DNA of 64,000 bases from Reticulascus tulasneorum (Eukaryota; Ascomycota; Sordariomycetes; Glomerellales; Reticulascaceae), in assembly GCA_001557505.1 (NCBI GenBank), contig LSAX01000004.1:1736001-1800000 (forward strand), written 5' to 3'. The position numbers were made by a program, and so were the translations under genes. This document shows, piece after piece, positions 1-12,003 of the stretch. The stretch's first letter is position 1. The number at the start of each line of letters is the position of its first letter. The notes under the pieces were generated by a model. That model was given only the letters and a program-made list of their open reading frames with translations, did not search any database and was not told where the DNA came from.

Positions 1-301
1 GGCGGGGTATCACAGTATTAACTTGAAAATAAAGACTGTATGAATCCAGGGGTTTGTGGGCATCTTCAATACTGAGATGTTTCGCTCAAGATATATATCT
101 ACTAAAGTAGCTTTTTAGCCATCCAATCCTACGATATCCTATACGCATTCCTTTTCCACCATAAAATTCGGTAAAATGCAGCCAGTAACAACGTCTACAA
201 CCGAAGCAGACACTCTAAGGATCAAGGTCTATGTGCGTTTTTGTGAACTCCCAAAGGTATAAGCTGCAAAATGCAACTGCCCGAATCAACACAAGTCGCA
301 G
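1..301. other. Left-edge flank, 3' side of aspartate kinase gene
   Basis: AT-rich sequence just downstream of the aspartate kinase stop codon. It probably holds the 3' UTR and poly(A) site of that gene. No open frame of note is visible and no RNA gene is recognisable. Confidence 0.5.
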
Positions 302-2142
302 CTATTCCAGAAACGTGAATAGGTTTGTGTGAAGGATGTTCATGGCTCTGGTAGCATCCCGAGCGTCAATGACGCAAGATATGTTGATCTCGCTTGCCCC
401 TGGGGGAATGTTAGAGCAGACATTGAGACTACGAAGGAGAGCCTAGACTCACCTTGCGATATCATTTCAATATTGACGTTATGCTCCCCAAGTGTGGAGA
501 ACATACGTCCCGCGATCCCAATCATGTTTTTCATCTCCGCACCGACGAGACTCAGAATCGCCATATCATGCAAAACACTGACGTCGCCACACTCCTCCAG
601 CTCGAGTCTCGCCTTGTCAAAATTACCAATCTCGGCGTTTCCTGCGTGGATCGCCATGGAGACATGCACCTCACTGGTCGATATCAGGTCTACGGAGATT
701 TGGTAGTTATTGAGGATGGAGAATACTCGGGCGAAGAAGCCGTGCGAGATTGCTCGCTTGTTCGAGTGGACATTGATGACCGAGATCTTGTCCTTGATAG
801 TCACGGCAGTAGGCCGCTTGGGCTTCTTTCGTAAGGATAGATCAGTCGGCCTTGATCGCTGGATTTGCTGGCCTGCCGAGAGCACCGCATCTGGTACAAC
901 TATGGTGCCGTTGCCCCTTGGGTTCTTCACATTCTTGATCCGAATGGGTATCGGGGGCACGGCTCGGATGACTTGGTCCATGGTTAGGTGATGTATGACC
1001 TCCGACCCGTAGAACGTGAGCTCTGCGGCCTCGGAGGGCGTGATGGTGCTAAGTAGCCGGGCCGTAGGCACCTTATTGGGATCCGCTGTGAAAATGCCGT
1101 CAACCTCTTTCCAAACCTGAAGCTCGTCGGCCCTCAAGCCAACTGCACAGAGCGCGGCGCAAAGGTCCGTGTACCCGCGGCCGATATCGCCGTCTATGAG
1201 CGTGCCGGGTACATTTCCGAAGAAACCAGTGACAACAGGAACACGGTCTTCGCAGGCCAGCAGCTTCTTTCGAAGTACCGCCGTAGCCTCCCGATAAAAC
1301 TCGAAATTCAGTTGCGCCGACGCATCGTAGTGAAAGGCATCACTAAGGTCAACGTATTCCGAGGCAACCCCCTATTACCTGGTTAGCATACAAAACCCGA
1401 GAGGGAGGTCTTTTTACTGTTGCATGCAACATACCATGTCTCTCAGTAGAACGGCCATAAAGCGACAGCTGAGCTTCTCACCAAAGCTGATGACTCTATC
1501 TTTAGATCTGGAGTTGACTTCGAGGTTAAAGCGCTTCGCTGCAACGATGTACTCCATCAGTTCTTGGCATTCATCCCTAATTTCCTTGGACAAAGCTGAT
1601 CTTAGCTCCTCATTGCGAACGAATGTCTGGACTGCATGAAGGTGCTCATCGCACATGGCCTGGATCAAGCTCTTCGCTTGATCCACCAGATCATTTTGAA
1701 CGTCTTCGTTACTTGTTGCTGCAGCAATTGCCCTGAGCTTCTCAAACACGCCAAGTAGCCTATTGCCGGAAGTTGTCAGTGGTGCATGGCAAGGAAGCCG
1801 CTGGCGATGCTGGGTGACTCACCGACTGGTAGTCCCCTCGGCCTTTTTGCCAGTGCTTCTTGCCGAACAGACGACGACTACATTGTTTTGAGCTAGACTC
1901 GCCCTGGAGAATAAGGTCAGCTGGAACCTTTGTCTTCGAGATGTTATAAAATCTCACCGTATTATGTCTCGTGCAATCTAGCCATTCGCAACTGTCAGCC
2001 TTGTCTCGTGGAAACATTGTGAGCTTTTGGTAGCCCGTGGGGTTGAATTAACCTGGTCTGGAAACTTCCCCACGCTGGTGCCCCCAAATTTTTGTACAAT
2101 CCAGCTGTTGCTCGACGAGTTCCCGAGCATCTGAGAGCCCAT
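302..2142 (-). CDS. hom3: Aspartate kinase (Hom3-type), 6 exons
   Basis: Phosphorylates L-aspartate, the first step toward threonine, methionine and isoleucine. Spliced as 2142-2053, 1977-1958, 1903-1823, 1759-1435, 1371-453 and 399-302, giving 510 aa with all phases consistent; yeast Hom3 is 527 aa. The N-terminus carries the nucleotide-binding signature VQKFGGTSVGKF. Exon 3 encodes NNVVVVCSARSTGKKAEG, and later come the catalytic GFFGN, GDIGRGYTD and WKEVDGIFTADP blocks. The C-terminal half has two ACT-type regulatory segments (DKISVINVHSN and MKNMIGIAGRMFSTLGEHNVNIEMISQG). The ATG at 2142 is preferred because the open frame upstream begins only with TTG. Feedback inhibition by threonine is known for fungal Hom3 and is inferred here from the ACT segments. 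The last intron interrupts the codon after MISQ and restores the usual ending SEINISCVID. Confidence 0.95.
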
Positions 2143-3757
2143 GCTGCCTGTAAAATGTTGCAATAATATAGACTAGATTTCAAAGTATCTCCTGGGGGAC
2201 GCAATTGATCAGGGGAGGGACGCTTATATCCCCGTCAGGAATGAGAATGAAGGACTTTGGTAGAGAAGTGGGCAGACAAATGGGAACATGTAAAAGACGA
2301 CTAATAAAAAACCAAAGATGCGAGATGGGGTTGGGACGAAATCGGCGAGGCTTGCAGCAGTTTGTTCGAACCCCAAGGCCGATCCTAAATAAGCTGCCGG
2401 CCGGAAAAGTTGAACGTGTTTGCCCCAGTTCCGAAGGCAGAGTCAGTCCCAAGTCGCCCCAGTGAGCGAGTGTGAGTCCGTTGTGTTTGAAGATGATATA
2501 TAACCTAGGTAGGTAAGTGCTACGCTAGTTAAGCACCCGACTCCATGGTATTTATGTTTTGGCCAGCTCCTTGTCACGGCGCTATTTGAGTTTTTCTTTC
2601 CTATCTTCAGCGTCGGATCTGGCCATGCCTGGCTAAATAAGCCCAAGGTAGTACACGCTGGAAATCTGGCTGCCCTTTGTGTACCTTTACTCAGACTCAC
2701 ACATGCACTACGTGGTCTCCCCCATCCTACCGATCGAGGTCCATTTTGACCCCACCATGAGAAAACTTGGCCTGATGAAGGCTGGTGGGGTGGGTCGGCT
2801 GCATTCATGCAAAATCAAACCAATCCCCCCCGCCTTGCTACTACATCTTGAACCGCCTATTTGCCTTGCCAAAAGCTGAGGCGCGGATGAGCATGCATCT
2901 CATTACTGTCATCGGCCATTCAGCGGGGACCTCCCGCGCTTGGTATTGACACAAGGCAAGCCTCGTGGCCGTCCACAGGAAGCGCCGTGGCTGTTGGTCG
3001 CGCGGGATCGCCTCAAGCCTCCCACGCCCGACGAGTCCGCGCAGACCGGCTCTAGGCTCTATTCAGCCTTGGATCGCTCCCAGCACGAAGGCGCCGCACA
3101 TGTCAGCGGGCTTCACCAGCAGCGGCAGCACCATCGCACCACAGGGCTTGAAGATGTTTCTCCCCGGGCACTGCCACTTACGCCGACAGAATCTAATATA
3201 AGACACGGATCATGGCACGCACCCGGGCTGTCCGAGGTGGAGAGGACCGAGACTCGCCGAGCAAGATGGCTGACATGGGTGAGAAAAGTAACATGTGGTA
3301 GGCAGCGAACGATTCTTAATTCCAAGGAGCTAAACGATGAACTTCGCGAATTCTGCATTACCGCTGTAGCATTCTTAAAACAACCACCGAATGAATGCCA
3401 GGATCCCATCCATGGCATAGTAGCAAAATATTGGCAATATATACGAGATGCCACTCATTCAGCCCCCCTTTGCTCGCCTCAAATACGCCAAAGTTGCGAA
3501 AAACCCAAGGCAACCAAGACAATTCCGAACGAATGCCCCGTCTCATCAACGGTCCCAGATATAATAAGTATTGCCCAGGAGAGTTTCCCGCCATCATATA
3601 ATCGTCCCATCGTGCCATCATCACTTCGCTCTCAACCATGTGGAGGTTGAAATCCACCAAGCCCGGCCTCGGAAAATTCGTGTCAAAACAGTACACAACC
3701 ATAAGAATGAAGAACAGCATGTAAGCCAGTGTAAACAACAGAATTGTGGACAAAACA
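2143..3757. other. Intergenic: aspartate kinase promoter and RFX 3' flank
   Basis: About 1.6 kb between the aspartate kinase start and the RFX stop codon, both on the minus strand. It should hold the aspartate kinase promoter and 5' UTR, and the RFX 3' UTR near 3400-3757. A CCTAGGTAGGTA motif lies near 2504. An open plus-strand frame at 2940-3650 (236 codons) starts without an ATG and shows no domain, so I do not call it a gene. Confidence 0.5.
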
Positions 3758-6335
3758 TTATTGCAATTCCCCTTCCACCAAGAGCTGGTCGTCGGCGTGA
3801 GAGAATGTGTACTTGTCCATGGGGAATTCTTCCTCTGGTGTCCGAATGCCGATACCACTATCGTCAGGATTTCCTCCATTAAGTCCCATCGATTCATCGT
3901 GGGACTGGCCACTCGTAGGGGGGAACGGCGCTCGGTCCGGCTGTGCCTGGGAGAGATTCGAGAAGTTGAATTCATCACTTCCACTGCTGTATCGAGACCC
4001 TTGCCTGCTTGCTAGCTTGCTGGTGACCTGCGGGTTTGTGGCGTGTGTGGGCACTTGCGCTGCCCTCTGCTTCATGAAGCCACCTTGCTCAGCCAGGAAA
4101 CAGATCATCTCGTCGATCCAGCATTTTGTAACCCACCAAGAGCCGAAGCTCTTACCCTGGCTCAGGGTGAGGTCGCGCATGACGGCTGTGCCTACTCTTT
4201 GCACGCACCATACGATTTCGGTATGCGAAGCGTACGGGAACCGGGTAGGTAGGAGTTTCAGGAAATTGACCCAACGGTCTAGCACATTCTGTCCTGTGGA
4301 CTCGCCCGCAGGCTCTGCCCCAGGTTGGCGCTTGCTGTGAACAGCCATGTCGCCATATACGGTCAGACATTCAACCTCCCAAGGCACGTTCAGTGGATCA
4401 AGCAGTTCTCTAAGCTCTGACACCAGGAGCGCAACCAGATCATCCATCCCCCGTGTTGGGACGCATTCTGCCACCTTGCGTGTGCGAACCATAGTAATCC
4501 AGTCGAGATACATCTGGTCTCGATTTGCCGGGTTTGAGAGCATGTTGGCTGCCGCGTGAGCTGTCAAGTTGACTCTGAGAGCCCTGTCAAGCAAGGCTGC
4601 GAAAATTGTTGCCGGCGCCTCTTTGGCCCTGATGACATGATGAGGCTGACCCTGAAAGGACTCCCGTACGTGTAGGACTAGTCTTTCGGATATGTTCCGC
4701 AGTGTGTCCAATACTGGCTTTGGCACGACCTGGAGTGTGAGTCCAGATACTATCCGCATCATACGCTGATAGAGAATGAAGTCGCACTCCTCAATCCAAG
4801 GAGCCAGGCTCGGGTTACCCAGCAGCTTCTGGACTGGCATGGTGAGTGTGCCTTGAAAAGACGTGTAGAGGTGAAAGAAGGTCTTTTCCCTGCAATAGCG
4901 TATACACTCGACGAGGGATGTGCAATGCGAACGATACAGCGCTGACAGACTCTTGGCCGCGTCGGGGTCAGTCCCGCTAGGCAAGAATGGCTCTATACGC
5001 GGTAATAAGATGGGCTCAGACTGTTGGAACAGAGCCTCTTCGGCTTCCGATGGAAATGACAGCTGGAGAGATGTCTTCGAAGTTGTTTGCAACTGATCCA
5101 TGCTGGAAACGTTTGGCTGGCTATAGAAACTGTGTGAACGTCCATGAGCACGTGGTTTGTCTGCAATGTGTTCGGCGCGACTGCCGACAGTGGGAGAAGC
5201 TAGGGCAACTTTCTCTGCCTCAGCATTGCCTGACTTGGTCGGCACGGTGCTAAGAAGTCATTAATACCGGCTCATGTAATGTAATAAATGATCCACTAAC
5301 CTGAAGCTTTGCGAAAAGCTCGCGTCGGGGAGGGTCATTGTAAGGTGAGTTTCTGGCTCTTGAGAGTCAGGCTGGTCGTCAACGAGACTGAAATTCACGT
5401 AGTGATATTTCGATTCTCCTCTGACTCCAAGACGTCTGGTCTTCAAGCCAGGAAACAGCACGCGGACAAGTTTACCGAAACTAGCGGGATTCAGAACTGT
5501 CGTCCTCTCGGTGGCGCATCGAGAGGCGTAATTTGCGTAGACTCTGCCCCGAGGCACCGATCCCTTTCCTTTGGAGCATACGGAATTGATCCTAGCAACA
5601 CATGTCAGTGGGGAGCGCCTTCAGCCGGTTGCGGACAACCTACCAAAGCATCGCAAATACTTGTCGTGTCCGTTCAGAATTTGGACCTCGCTCGTTTCCA
5701 TGCAACTCTCTTGCAACCTCTTGTAGGTTACGGTGTTTGTTTGCATTGAACAAATGTCGCATCTCCAGCTCGTTGTTAGCACTGGATCGCGCCGAGGAAG
5801 ATTTTTGTGCCTCTACGGCCCCAGCGAAAGAGTCGCCGTCCTCATTCTCGTCACGATCCAGCATTTGGCTATCTTCAGTATAGCTGTGGTTTTGGTAGTT
5901 CTCGGCCGGCAGTGAATGGCGAGACATCGAATGCTGCGAGTATGCCATTGAGTGGTTGGCGGATGCAGCTACCCCATGACTGATAGGGTACTCGTGTGTA
6001 TCTTGCATGACCGAGGCAGCCTGGAGGATCATCTCTTCGGGGGACATGCGTGATGCAGGCGCAATGGTCTTCAGGGGCCTTTGATCATTGTTGACCCACT
6101 GCGCCGAGTACATTTCTGGTGCATCGCCGACATGGGCTTGATCCAGGTTCGGCTGCGTAGCGATACTGTGAACTGATGCTGTCGAAGCTCGAGACTGGGG
6201 TCTCTTCTTCGACTTTGCGGCATACGCGGCGGAATCTGGTAGCATGTCATGTAAGCCTGGGTTTCCATCTGGTTGTTGATGAGAGATCGTTTGAAGTGAT
6301 CGCCCAAGGGTTGTTGTGGTCTCACCTTGCTCCAT
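3758..6335 (-). CDS. RFX-family winged-helix transcription factor
   Basis: Sequence-specific DNA-binding regulator related to Acremonium cpcR1, Aspergillus RfxA and yeast Crt1/Rfx1. Exons 6335-5644, 5591-5301 and 5249-3758 give 824 aa. The RFX DNA-binding domain spans roughly residues 200-305 across the first splice junction, with the hallmark block FGKLVRVLFPGLKTRRLGVR followed by GESKYHYVNF. The N-terminal 200 residues are low in complexity (S, H, Q, N) and acidic just before the DBD. The long C-terminal part (about 330-700) resembles the extended dimerisation region of RFX proteins, including RWVNFLKLLPTRFPYASHTE and a tryptophan-rich SFGSWWVTKCWIDEM. In fungi, RFX factors act in DNA-damage response, morphology and secondary metabolism; the targets here are unknown. 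Its promoter faces that of the yop1-like gene. Confidence 0.94.
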
Positions 6336-7321
6336 CCTGCTGTGCTGTTCTTCCTTTCCTCGGGCTGTTGTTATTTTGCGACAATAACAATAATCTTCAG
6401 CAATACGGCGTCAAACAATGCTGCGGAACGGCTATTATGAAGCAAAAGACTGAATAAGAAGAACAACAGGGCTGTCCAATCCTAACTACCAGAAAATGAA
6501 GTCGTATAGGATACGTGCGCTGTGCGCTGTTAGTCGAATGCGAGGCCCAGGAGCAAACCGGTGGGTGGATGAGGATGTGGGATGTGAAATGTTTTGGGCG
6601 GGATTGCCAGTTATTGTTGTTGCTCGGTAACCGCCTCTGTGGACTCTGATTTGACCCACGGCTCGCTTCTCCACTTTCGACCTGCCACTGGGCTGTGGCT
6701 GGAAGCATCACGTGACTTGTCTCAATACGCAAATGGTCTCATGCCTGAGGCAGCCCCTAGAAACACAACATCTTATCGGAGCCATAAAACAGCAATGCAG
6801 AGGGCCGAGCTTCCGCAATGGGCATCTCGTATGCGCTAACAACGAGGCCCCTCCGGCCCGCACAGGCTCGCCCTGTTGCACAAGTTCCTCTGATATGGAA
6901 TACTTCTTGGCGAAACCATCGAGATTAGCCTTACTCGAAGCTGTTGACGCAAGAGACCCCCCGAGCACAGGGGCATCCATTCCTGCTTGGTGGATCTGTA
7001 CACGTTACGTCGTCATCTGGCCCTTCCACATCACCTCCGTCAGCTGCTAAATTCCAAGTCAAACCTACCTTCTCCCAGGTCATTACCATTCATTGTCATC
7101 GCCTTGTCAAGACATTTTCCACCTTCAAAACTGCCCATCACCGCCCACATCATACTCTCGTGAATCTTGGATTCGCCATCATCGCTGCTTATTCTACTTC
7201 CAGCTCTTTGTAGGATTACACTTTTACTTGCTCGTCAAAGCTTGCTCTAACCCTTATCAGGCCCATTCACTCGCCCACAGCTTTTGCTGCTACCTAGCTT
7301 TAATCGCAACACGTCGCAAAT
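6336..7321. promoter_or_regulatory. Divergent promoter region, RFX (-) and yop1 (+)
   Basis: Nearly 1 kb shared between two genes transcribed away from each other. It contains pyrimidine-rich tracts just before the yop1 start (7050-7320), typical of fungal 5' UTRs. I see no reliable TATA box or named factor site. Confidence 0.5.
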
Positions 7322-8070
7322 ATGTCTGCCCAGGATCGCGTCCAGAACTACATTGGAACGCTCGACAAAGAGGTATTGCGATTCTCCCCATGACTCGACC
7401 GCCGTATTCCAGGTTCTAATGTCGACCTCCTAGCTTTCCAAATACCCCGCCCTGAATAACCTCGAGAAGTCTGCTGGCGTCCCAAAGACTTATGCCGTCA
7501 TCGGCTTGGGTGCCCTCTACTTCTTCTTCATCATCTTTAACCTAGGCGGCCAGCTGCTCACCAACTTTGCCGGGTTCATCATTCCGGGCTACTACTCTCT
7601 CGATGCGCTGTTCACAGCAAGCAAGACGGATGACACTCAGTGGTTGACTGTAAGTTTCTGAAGCACGCGACCTCGAAGATGGTGACTGTATGCTAACTTG
7701 GCTCTCTAGTACTGGGTTGTCTTCGCTTTCTTCACGTTCGTTCCCCCCTTTTGCTCAACTGTAGAGTTTGTAAAGCTGACACATATGGATGCAGGGTGAT
7801 TGAGAGCATTGTCAACGTTGTCTACTGGTTCCCCTTCTACTTCACCTTCAAGTTCGTTTTCCTTCTGTGGCTCTCTCTGCCCGCATTCCGGTGAGTGCCC
7901 TTCCTTGAAGCGTGCATGGTGATGTTTTCTCACCCTGACCCGGCTTTAGCGGCGCCGATATCATCTTCCACTCGTTCTTGGCTCCAATGCTCGCCAAGCA
8001 CTTCACCAGCTCTCACTCAACTGCGTCCAACCTGCGCGCCAAGGCTGACGGTCTGGACAAGACCGAGTAA
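7322..8070 (+). CDS. yop1: Yop1/DP1 (TB2/HVA22) ER-shaping protein
   Basis: Reticulon-like ER membrane protein that bends tubules and works with Sey1 and Rtn1. Five exons (7322-7372, 7434-7649, 7710-7735, 7795-7890, 7950-8070) encode 169 aa, close to yeast Yop1 (180 aa). The start MSAQDRVQNYIGTLDKE matches family N-termini, followed by LSKYPALNNLEKSAGVPKTY. Two hydrophobic hairpins follow (around 38-75 and 85-130), with the TB2/DP1 signature YWVVFAFF, VIESI and the stretch YWFPFYFTFKFVFLLWLSLP. The cytosolic tail GADIIFHSFLAPMLAKH carries the amphipathic helix. The third exon is only 26 nt. Phases agree at all four junctions. Confidence 0.96.
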
Positions 8071-9435
8071 ACGATTCTGCTTCGGCTGGATCAAAACCGC
8101 GCAAGGCTTGCCTTCCATGGTTCGCTTACGAACAAATACATCGCTGGTCTGCCCTGTATGGACAGGCATCGGCCAGCGAGTGGGCGGCAAATAAGACGCC
8201 CATATACATCGACGACACGGATGAGGGGTCAGGAGTGGGATATAAACGGATTGCGACAACGGTGATTGCTTGAGTTTGCGTGGTGGCCCGGGAACGAGAC
8301 GGCTGCCGCAGACACATGAGTTCCAGGTTACACCATCTATATACTGTATTGTATGCTACTGGTTATCGGGTCTTTTTAAGTTTTGAAATGAAATGGTTCT
8401 CGTCTTCTAGAAAATTGATGGTGTTTTGCAGCACCTGACAAATGCCCTGAATTTTATAGGCACTATATTTTCAGGTGCCCACTTGAAGCATGTGACGGCG
8501 TCTGGCGATGAAATCACAGGTGACGCAACATGAGGTAAGGTACGACGTGTACGTCCAGTGGAGAGTCGGTAGTCATCCCGCTGGAACCATCAATGTAGAC
8601 GGCCGGCTTGGCTAATGATGTGTCTGCATAATTTTACTTCGTAGCGGCGCTATGTGTACTTGCAGACGCTAGTCCGAGGATCTCGTTCTATATAATTCCT
8701 TGGATGAGAGCATAGGATTAAACCAGAAGGAACTTGGTAGGAAAAATGGACCTCCAACATACCTAGGTACTACGTAGTACATTGGATTTGAAGAGGCGGT
8801 ATCTTTCTTGCTTTTGCTTGGGGCATTTCTCGTGTTCCAGAGTAGTCCGTACCCGAGCTGGTACCTAGTTTGGTGAGGCTGGATGGTAAAAGTACTTGAA
8901 ACATAGATTGACCCCTGCGGAGATATTCACGTCCTAGGTACCGAGTACTCAGCGACCCCCTGCTGCGCCTCTCCTCCCCGACTCTAAGGGTGCTCCCTCC
9001 CTACGACTAGTGCTACGACCTTACGTAGTACCTGAGGTACCCGCAGTAATACATGACAGAATGCGCCGCGGGCAGGACCCTGCCCACTGTAAGACGCATG
9101 GTGGACGCTGTTTTTCAGCTGTCTGAAATCCCGAATGTGAAACTGAGACCGTCAATCCTCGCGGGCCAACTCCCAATCCAATGCCCATCCATCCCTCCCA
9201 ACTTTCCCCCCTCGACGACGACGGCGACCACTGCGACGAAAGATGCTTTGTACAGCCTAGAGCTCAATCATGAATTGTACCCAAAGTCGCACTCCATGCC
9301 GTAGATAACATATCGCACCCCGAGATTATCAGCATACAGCCAATCGCTCTCCGAAATCTAAAGTCCTCTCGCCACGAGATACCACACGCCACCTCCCGCT
9401 CACGGCGCTCCCCCCTTCGAGGGTATGTCAATACA
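8071..9435. other. Intergenic with palindromic CCTAGGTA motifs
   Basis: 1.36 kb between yop1 and mid1. The first 300 bp should be the yop1 3' UTR; the last 150 bp are the C-rich mid1 5' leader. Between 8755 and 9045 it holds several short palindromes (TACCTAGGTA at 8760-8769, GTACTACGTAGTAC at 8767-8780, and related copies near 8933 and 9022). No gene is seen. Confidence 0.55.
8755..9045. repeat. Cluster of short TACCTAGGTA-type palindromes
   Basis: Perfect or near-perfect self-complementary words: TACCTAGGTA (8760-8769) overlapping the 14-bp palindrome GTACTACGTAGTAC (8767-8780), CCTAGGTACC near 8933, and TACGTAGTACCTGAGGTACC near 9022. The same words recur near 2504, 15487, 42978, 61837 and 62314, always in gene-free DNA. 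They could be protein-binding sites, relics of small elements, or a base-composition habit of this genome. Confidence 0.6.
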
Positions 9436-9478
9436 ATGCAGCTCAGCCCTCTTCAATCGCGACTCGCGGCGTCGCTGA
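9425..9478 (+). promoter_or_regulatory. Upstream ORF overlapping the mid1 start
   Basis: An ATG 11 bases before the mid1 start, in another frame, opens an 18-codon frame ending at TGA 9476-9478, inside the mid1 coding sequence. If the transcript starts upstream of it, scanning ribosomes would meet this ATG first, and mid1 translation would depend on leaky scanning. The 5' end is unknown. Confidence 0.4.
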
Positions 9479-11434
9479 TTGCGTCGATACTATTATTATT
9501 CATCTACTTCTTCCTTTCGTCGCCGAACTTCGCCTTGGCCGCAGAGCTGAGCAGTGTGCCGGGCATTGTGCTGGATGACCGGGAGTTGGACGAGGGGCTT
9601 GGACCAAGAAACCGGCTCGATCCGACTTATGAGCCACAGTTCGCGGCCTTTGCCCGCAGTATAATTGGAAGAGCGCCAGAAGGCGTGACGGCTTTGGTGA
9701 ACAACATCCCTATGTTGGACGTCTCAATAGCCAGCGCAACTACACACCATTACGTCTTCGAAGCGAATGATATATTTGGAGCTCCAGCGTCGACCGACGA
9801 AGCGTCTCGAATAGAAGCGCGAGACGGTGGGAATGGATCTTCCGCAGGCAGTGCTGCATTCGGTTCTACAGGAGCTGCTAGCAGGCACCATGCCGATGAC
9901 GTTGAGCTGCGGCCCCGGCAGCAACGCGCGAGGACCGTTTACATCTCAGCGACAACATGTATCCAGCCGCGGCCCCTCAAAGCTAACATGACAACGATGG
10001 ACCCTCCTCAAATGAGTCTGTTTGTCTCTACATCGAGGAATAACACGAAACCTGGTCCTGACCAGTCGATGTCGAGCCAGGTGATCAAGGTCATGTCTGA
10101 GGGGGCCGTGACCTACACTCTCAACACAACCGAAGACGTCTTCTTTGGTATATCGGCTCCGAACGTCAACCGTGACGTGTTTATGGGAGACTACCTCTAC
10201 CAGGTAGCGGTCTCGGTGGATGACTACTATCACAGCTACGATGAATCGCCTTCCCAGCTTCTCTGGGTTGACAGCGATGCTGGCGCAGCACTTTTGATAA
10301 CACAGAATTTGACTGACGCTGGGGACTCGGTCAAGATACAGCAGATCATGGAAGAGAGTCCGCCGTACGTAGTATTTATGGCAAACCAGGATTCCCAGGA
10401 CATGAACGGCATTCGGCGGTCCTTGTGTGGGCTCGAGAGCTATTCTGAAATGACGACGATGGTTGGCGGCAGGGCAAACAATATGGTCTCAACAGTCATG
10501 ACGACGCGCGGTCCTGGCAATCTTCCGAAGCAGCAGTTCCTCGTCAGTGGACTGAATTCGAGCGCTACCTATTCAGGGTACCTGGCCTATGTTGGCAAAC
10601 CATCGTCGAATTCCAAGCGACAATCGGTAGGCCAAGCTGGTGGCGGCGGCCGAGTCTTTGGAGCCACGCAGTTTGAGACCAAAGAGGGTGAGTTTCATAG
10701 CTAGGCGAACTGCCAGCGGAGAAAAGCCACTCGATGCTGACTTTTGTGCAGGCGACAACTGCAAGATCGTTACTGATCTACAGTTTTGTAACGAAACTGA
10801 ATACGCAGTGCCGGCCAATGCGAACAAATTCAACAACACACAGTTGGCGCAATTCTACGACAATTACGCGCGGGAGGTCTACGGTTACTTCCAGAAACAA
10901 CTAGCGCAGATACCCTGCGAGGCACCTTCCACATCACGATACTCATTAGTTCGCAATTGCACGGATTGCGAGATAGCATACAAGAAGTGGCTCTGCTCCG
11001 TGACCATCCCACGCTGCGAGGATTTCTCAAGTGACAGTGGGTTTTCGGTGGTCCGCAACGTCGCCCAACCATTCCCAAACGGCACCAGACTCCCTGACGA
11101 GGTCTTGGCCCAGTTTACACAAAGAGCCTTCCAGTCTTCGAGGAACCCGTTGATTGACGAGCGAGTCGTGCCGGGGCCGTATCGCGAGATCCTCCCCTGC
11201 GAAGATCTCTGCTACGATATTGTACAAAGTTGCCCGGCTGCGCTAGGATTCAATTGTCCAAGGCCATGGATGGTGAACATTTTCAACACTAGCTATGCCC
11301 CACGTGGCCCTGGGCTCACTTGCAATTACCCTGGCTCGGTCCACAATCCCTCGGCGTCGTCGGCGGTGACTGTCTCTTGGCTATTATTATCGTCCCTACT
11401 CTTGGCCGGCATTCTCATGATAACCTCCTTGTGA
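9436..11434 (+). CDS. mid1: Mid1 stretch-activated calcium channel subunit
   Basis: Regulatory subunit of the Cch1-Mid1 plasma-membrane calcium channel, needed for calcium entry during stress and polarised growth. Exons 9436-10687 and 10752-11434 give 644 aa; yeast Mid1 is 548 aa and filamentous orthologues are longer. A signal sequence or anchor lies at about residues 10-36. The lumenal part has many N-glycosylation sequons (NTT, NNT, NTS, NGT, NCT). The second exon holds the cysteine-rich region typical of Mid1, with blocks CTDCEIAYKKWLCSVTIPRC, PYREILPCEDLCYDIVQSCP and ALGFNCP. The C-terminus is hydrophobic (about 620-644), as in family members suggested to carry a GPI or tail anchor. The single intron splits a glycine codon in TKEGDNC. 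Confidence 0.96.
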
Positions 11435-12003
11435 GAGGATTCATCAGGGAGATTTTTTTGCATAAGGCCATGGCGTTTCTGGTTGGCATAGAATAATGAC
11501 TCGCATCGAAGCGATTAGCAGGTTGAGGTTGAGGATTACGAAAGCTTGGATTTTATACCATGGCACGGCGTTTCAGGATTTTGCAATCATCGTGGGCTCG
11601 CAACCCGGGAGTTGAGCTTCAGGATTTATGTGCAAAATTAAAGGGAAGAAGACGGGACGTTGGTCTATGCATGGTATGGCACGGCGCTGGAGAGATAGCG
11701 TGTATAGTCTTCATAATGGACCTATGTTTAGGTGCGGAGTGTTCCGTGATATCATACAACCTGACCCTAGTCTGCGCCATGTCGGTTTCCCAGAATGTTG
11801 TACAATATCCAGCCCGTGCCAGTCGCAATTTGCATTGGTTGCGAAACAGGACACTTCCCATATCATGTTCCCCATCCCTAGTACCTGTAAAAGGGGTATC
11901 TTGTGTAGTCGCAGTAATAGTGGCAGCCGGCAGTAGCACCCGTGTTCCAAGTTCCCCGGAGTAACCGATGCACTCGGTTCGATCAAACAAGGTATTATCG
12001 CTC
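11435..12003. other. Convergent 3' flanks
   Basis: 570 bp between the mid1 stop and the stop of the minus-strand small mitochondrial gene. It should hold both 3' UTRs. Short open frames on both strands here have no coding character. Confidence 0.5.

Noticed and set aside
2940..3650. Plus-strand open frame of 236 codons
   Set aside because: No ATG start, no domain, mixed composition; its right end overlaps the likely RFX 3' UTR.
3358..3984. Minus-strand frame of 208 codons with a hydrophobic patch
   Set aside because: Overlaps the end of the RFX coding exon in another frame and continues into its 3' flank; the hydrophobic patch comes from T-rich UTR.
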